Shown piece after piece: positions 63,145 through 64,000 of a DNA stretch of 64,000 nt. Both the position numbers and the translations under genes were made by a program. Source of the DNA: Candidatus Segatella violae (GTDB lineage: Bacteria > Bacteroidota > Bacteroidia > Bacteroidales > Bacteroidaceae); the NCBI GenBank assembly GCA_002440225.1, contig DJSH01000006.1, forward strand, positions 16,190-80,189, given 5' to 3'. The notes below the pieces were generated by a model, which saw nothing but the letters and a program-made list of their open reading frames with translations, was not told the origin of the DNA and did no database searches. Numbering within the stretch: position 1 is the first letter of the stretch; every line of letters starts with the position of its first letter.

Positions 63145-64000
63145 TTAATAAGTCGTTTTCTAAGAAGTGGATGGCGATGAGATGTCCATTGTAGAACCAG
63201 AAATAGAGGGTCAGTGCAAAGGTTATCCATCGGGTGGCTAATGCCACTTTTGGCTTGGCACCCACTAGGGCGAAGCCAATGGCGAAAGGAATGATGAACA
63301 TCCAGTGAGCTCCCATGATGTATACCTCGTTGAGTCCGAACCCAAGCACAAGGTGCAGGAACATGTCGAATGCTACACAACTAAAGCACATCCACATCCA
63401 TCTGGAATGGCGACTATAGTAGATGCCGAGTGCAAACAGCAGCAATACGATAGCCTCCATGATATAACTGAGTGGCCAACTATATTTCACGAATGTAGGG
63501 CGAGACACGCTGTGGTCTTTCAGCAGGTACTGTTGATGCAGTTGGATGCCCTCGCCAAAGAGGTTTTCCACTATCGACTCCATGCGTGGGGTCTGTACGT
63601 CGGTCCATTTCAGGAAAGGCTTTTCCGAGATGGCCTTCCCTTTTCCCGCTTTCATCCAAGCATCGTGGATGGCGTTAGCCTTGGCGATGTCTGGGCGCTT
63701 GGGCATCAGTTTCTTTTCTATCTGCTTGCCCTTCTCTTCCTGTGGCTTGACAATACACTCGTTTTGATAATAGAAGTAGCCACCCATCACGAAGAGTGGC
63801 AGGATGAAGGCGATGCCGAAGAACTTGGGCGTGAATACCTTCTTGCCATTGTTGAAGAGCGACATGATGCCCGTCTTTACGCCGTTGCTCAGCGAAATGC
63901 CTGCTGTGCAGAGGAATAGCACGCTGGCTTGCCATGCTTTCAGTTGGATTCCCTTGCTCATGTTGATGCCCACGATATAGATGCTCACCAGCAGACAGAG
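63137..64000 (-). CDS. Multi-pass membrane protein, 5' end beyond the window
   Basis: The frame is open to the window edge, so the N-terminus is missing; at least 287 residues are present. Around six membrane segments are seen (e.g. FFGIAFILPLFVMGGYFYY, YIMEAIVLLLFALGIYY, HWMFIIPFAIGFALVGA) with a soluble loop of about 90 residues after the second. The layout resembles Bacteroidales DUF6080-type proteins often found beside licD. It overlaps the LicD start by 8 bases, so the two are co-transcribed. Function unknown; a polymerase or glycan-transfer role is only a guess from position. Confidence 0.7.
   Translation of the reverse strand, partial: LCLLVSIYIVGINMSKGIQLKAWQASVLFLCTAGISLSNGVKTGIMSLFNNGKKVFTPKFFGIAFILPLFVMGGYFYYQNECIVKPQEEKGKQIEKKLMPKRPDIAKANAIHDAWMKAGKGKAISEKPFLKWTDVQTPRMESIVENLFGEGIQLHQQYLLKDHSVSRPTFVKYSWPLSYIMEAIVLLLFALGIYYSRHSRWMWMCFSCVAFDMFLHLVLGFGLNEVYIMGAHWMFIIPFAIGFALVGAKPKVALATRWITFALTLYFWFYNGHLIAIHFLENDLLNV

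Overview
The window reads as a Bacteroidales chromosome, most likely Prevotella/Segatella (S. copri-like). This rests on three SusC/SusD pairs, a hybrid two-component system, type III glutamine synthetase, PorU/PorV of the type IX secretion system, and many promoters of the Bacteroidetes type (TTTG, then about 19-21 bp, then TAnnTTTG, often followed by CA). The genus is an inference from gene content and style; no rRNA or tRNA gene was seen.

Layout. (1) 1-376: the tail of an unknown gene and a small element with 22-bp terminal inverted repeats. (2) 377-27577: a polysaccharide utilisation locus. A hybrid two-component regulator is divergent from GH16, two SusC/SusD pairs and a discoidin-type surface lipoprotein. 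A second block holds GH43, GH154 (DUF2264), GH105, GH2 and GH51. The enzyme set fits glucuronidated type II arabinogalactan (arabinogalactan protein, AGP): endo- and exo-attack on the beta-1,3-galactan backbone, removal of GlcA or unsaturated GlcA caps, beta-galactosidase and alpha-L-arabinofuranosidase. A reverse-strand DUF4143-type ATPase gene with three 33-bp leader repeats splits the locus and is flanked by two diverged copies of a 40-bp sequence. (3) 27.8-32 kb: a MORN-repeat protein, a TPR histidine kinase and a LytTR response regulator in one apparent operon. (4) 32-37.4 kb: glnN, then rplM-rpsI-rpsB-tsf with structured leaders. (5) 37.5-43.4 kb: an FAH-family enzyme, porU, porV and ispF. 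(6) 43.5-45.9 kb: a probable orphan small RNA with its own promoter and terminator, two glycosyltransferases, and a 22-bp tandem repeat array. (7) 46.2-52.5 kb: a small secreted protein, SusC, SusD and an alkaline-phosphatase-superfamily enzyme.

(8) 52.5-56.8 kb, all on the minus strand: an NtrC-type sigma-54 activator, three TTCCACAA sites, a near-consensus -24/-12 promoter, a 71-residue secreted Pro/Thr-rich protein, a terminator, and a hybrid histidine kinase with REC and HPt domains. The order looks like a self-contained phosphorelay plus sigma-54 output cassette, and it is the most striking regulatory arrangement here. (9) 57.3-57.8 kb: a short ThiE-like protein. (10) 58-64 kb: a surface-glycan locus with flippase, GT2, an IspD/TarI-like cytidylyltransferase, an extended SDR, LicD and a membrane protein cut by the window edge. 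The cytidylyltransferase and LicD pair suggests CDP-polyol-dependent phosphotransfer onto a surface glycan.

All assignments come from reading the sequence by eye. No database search, structure prediction or alignment was run.
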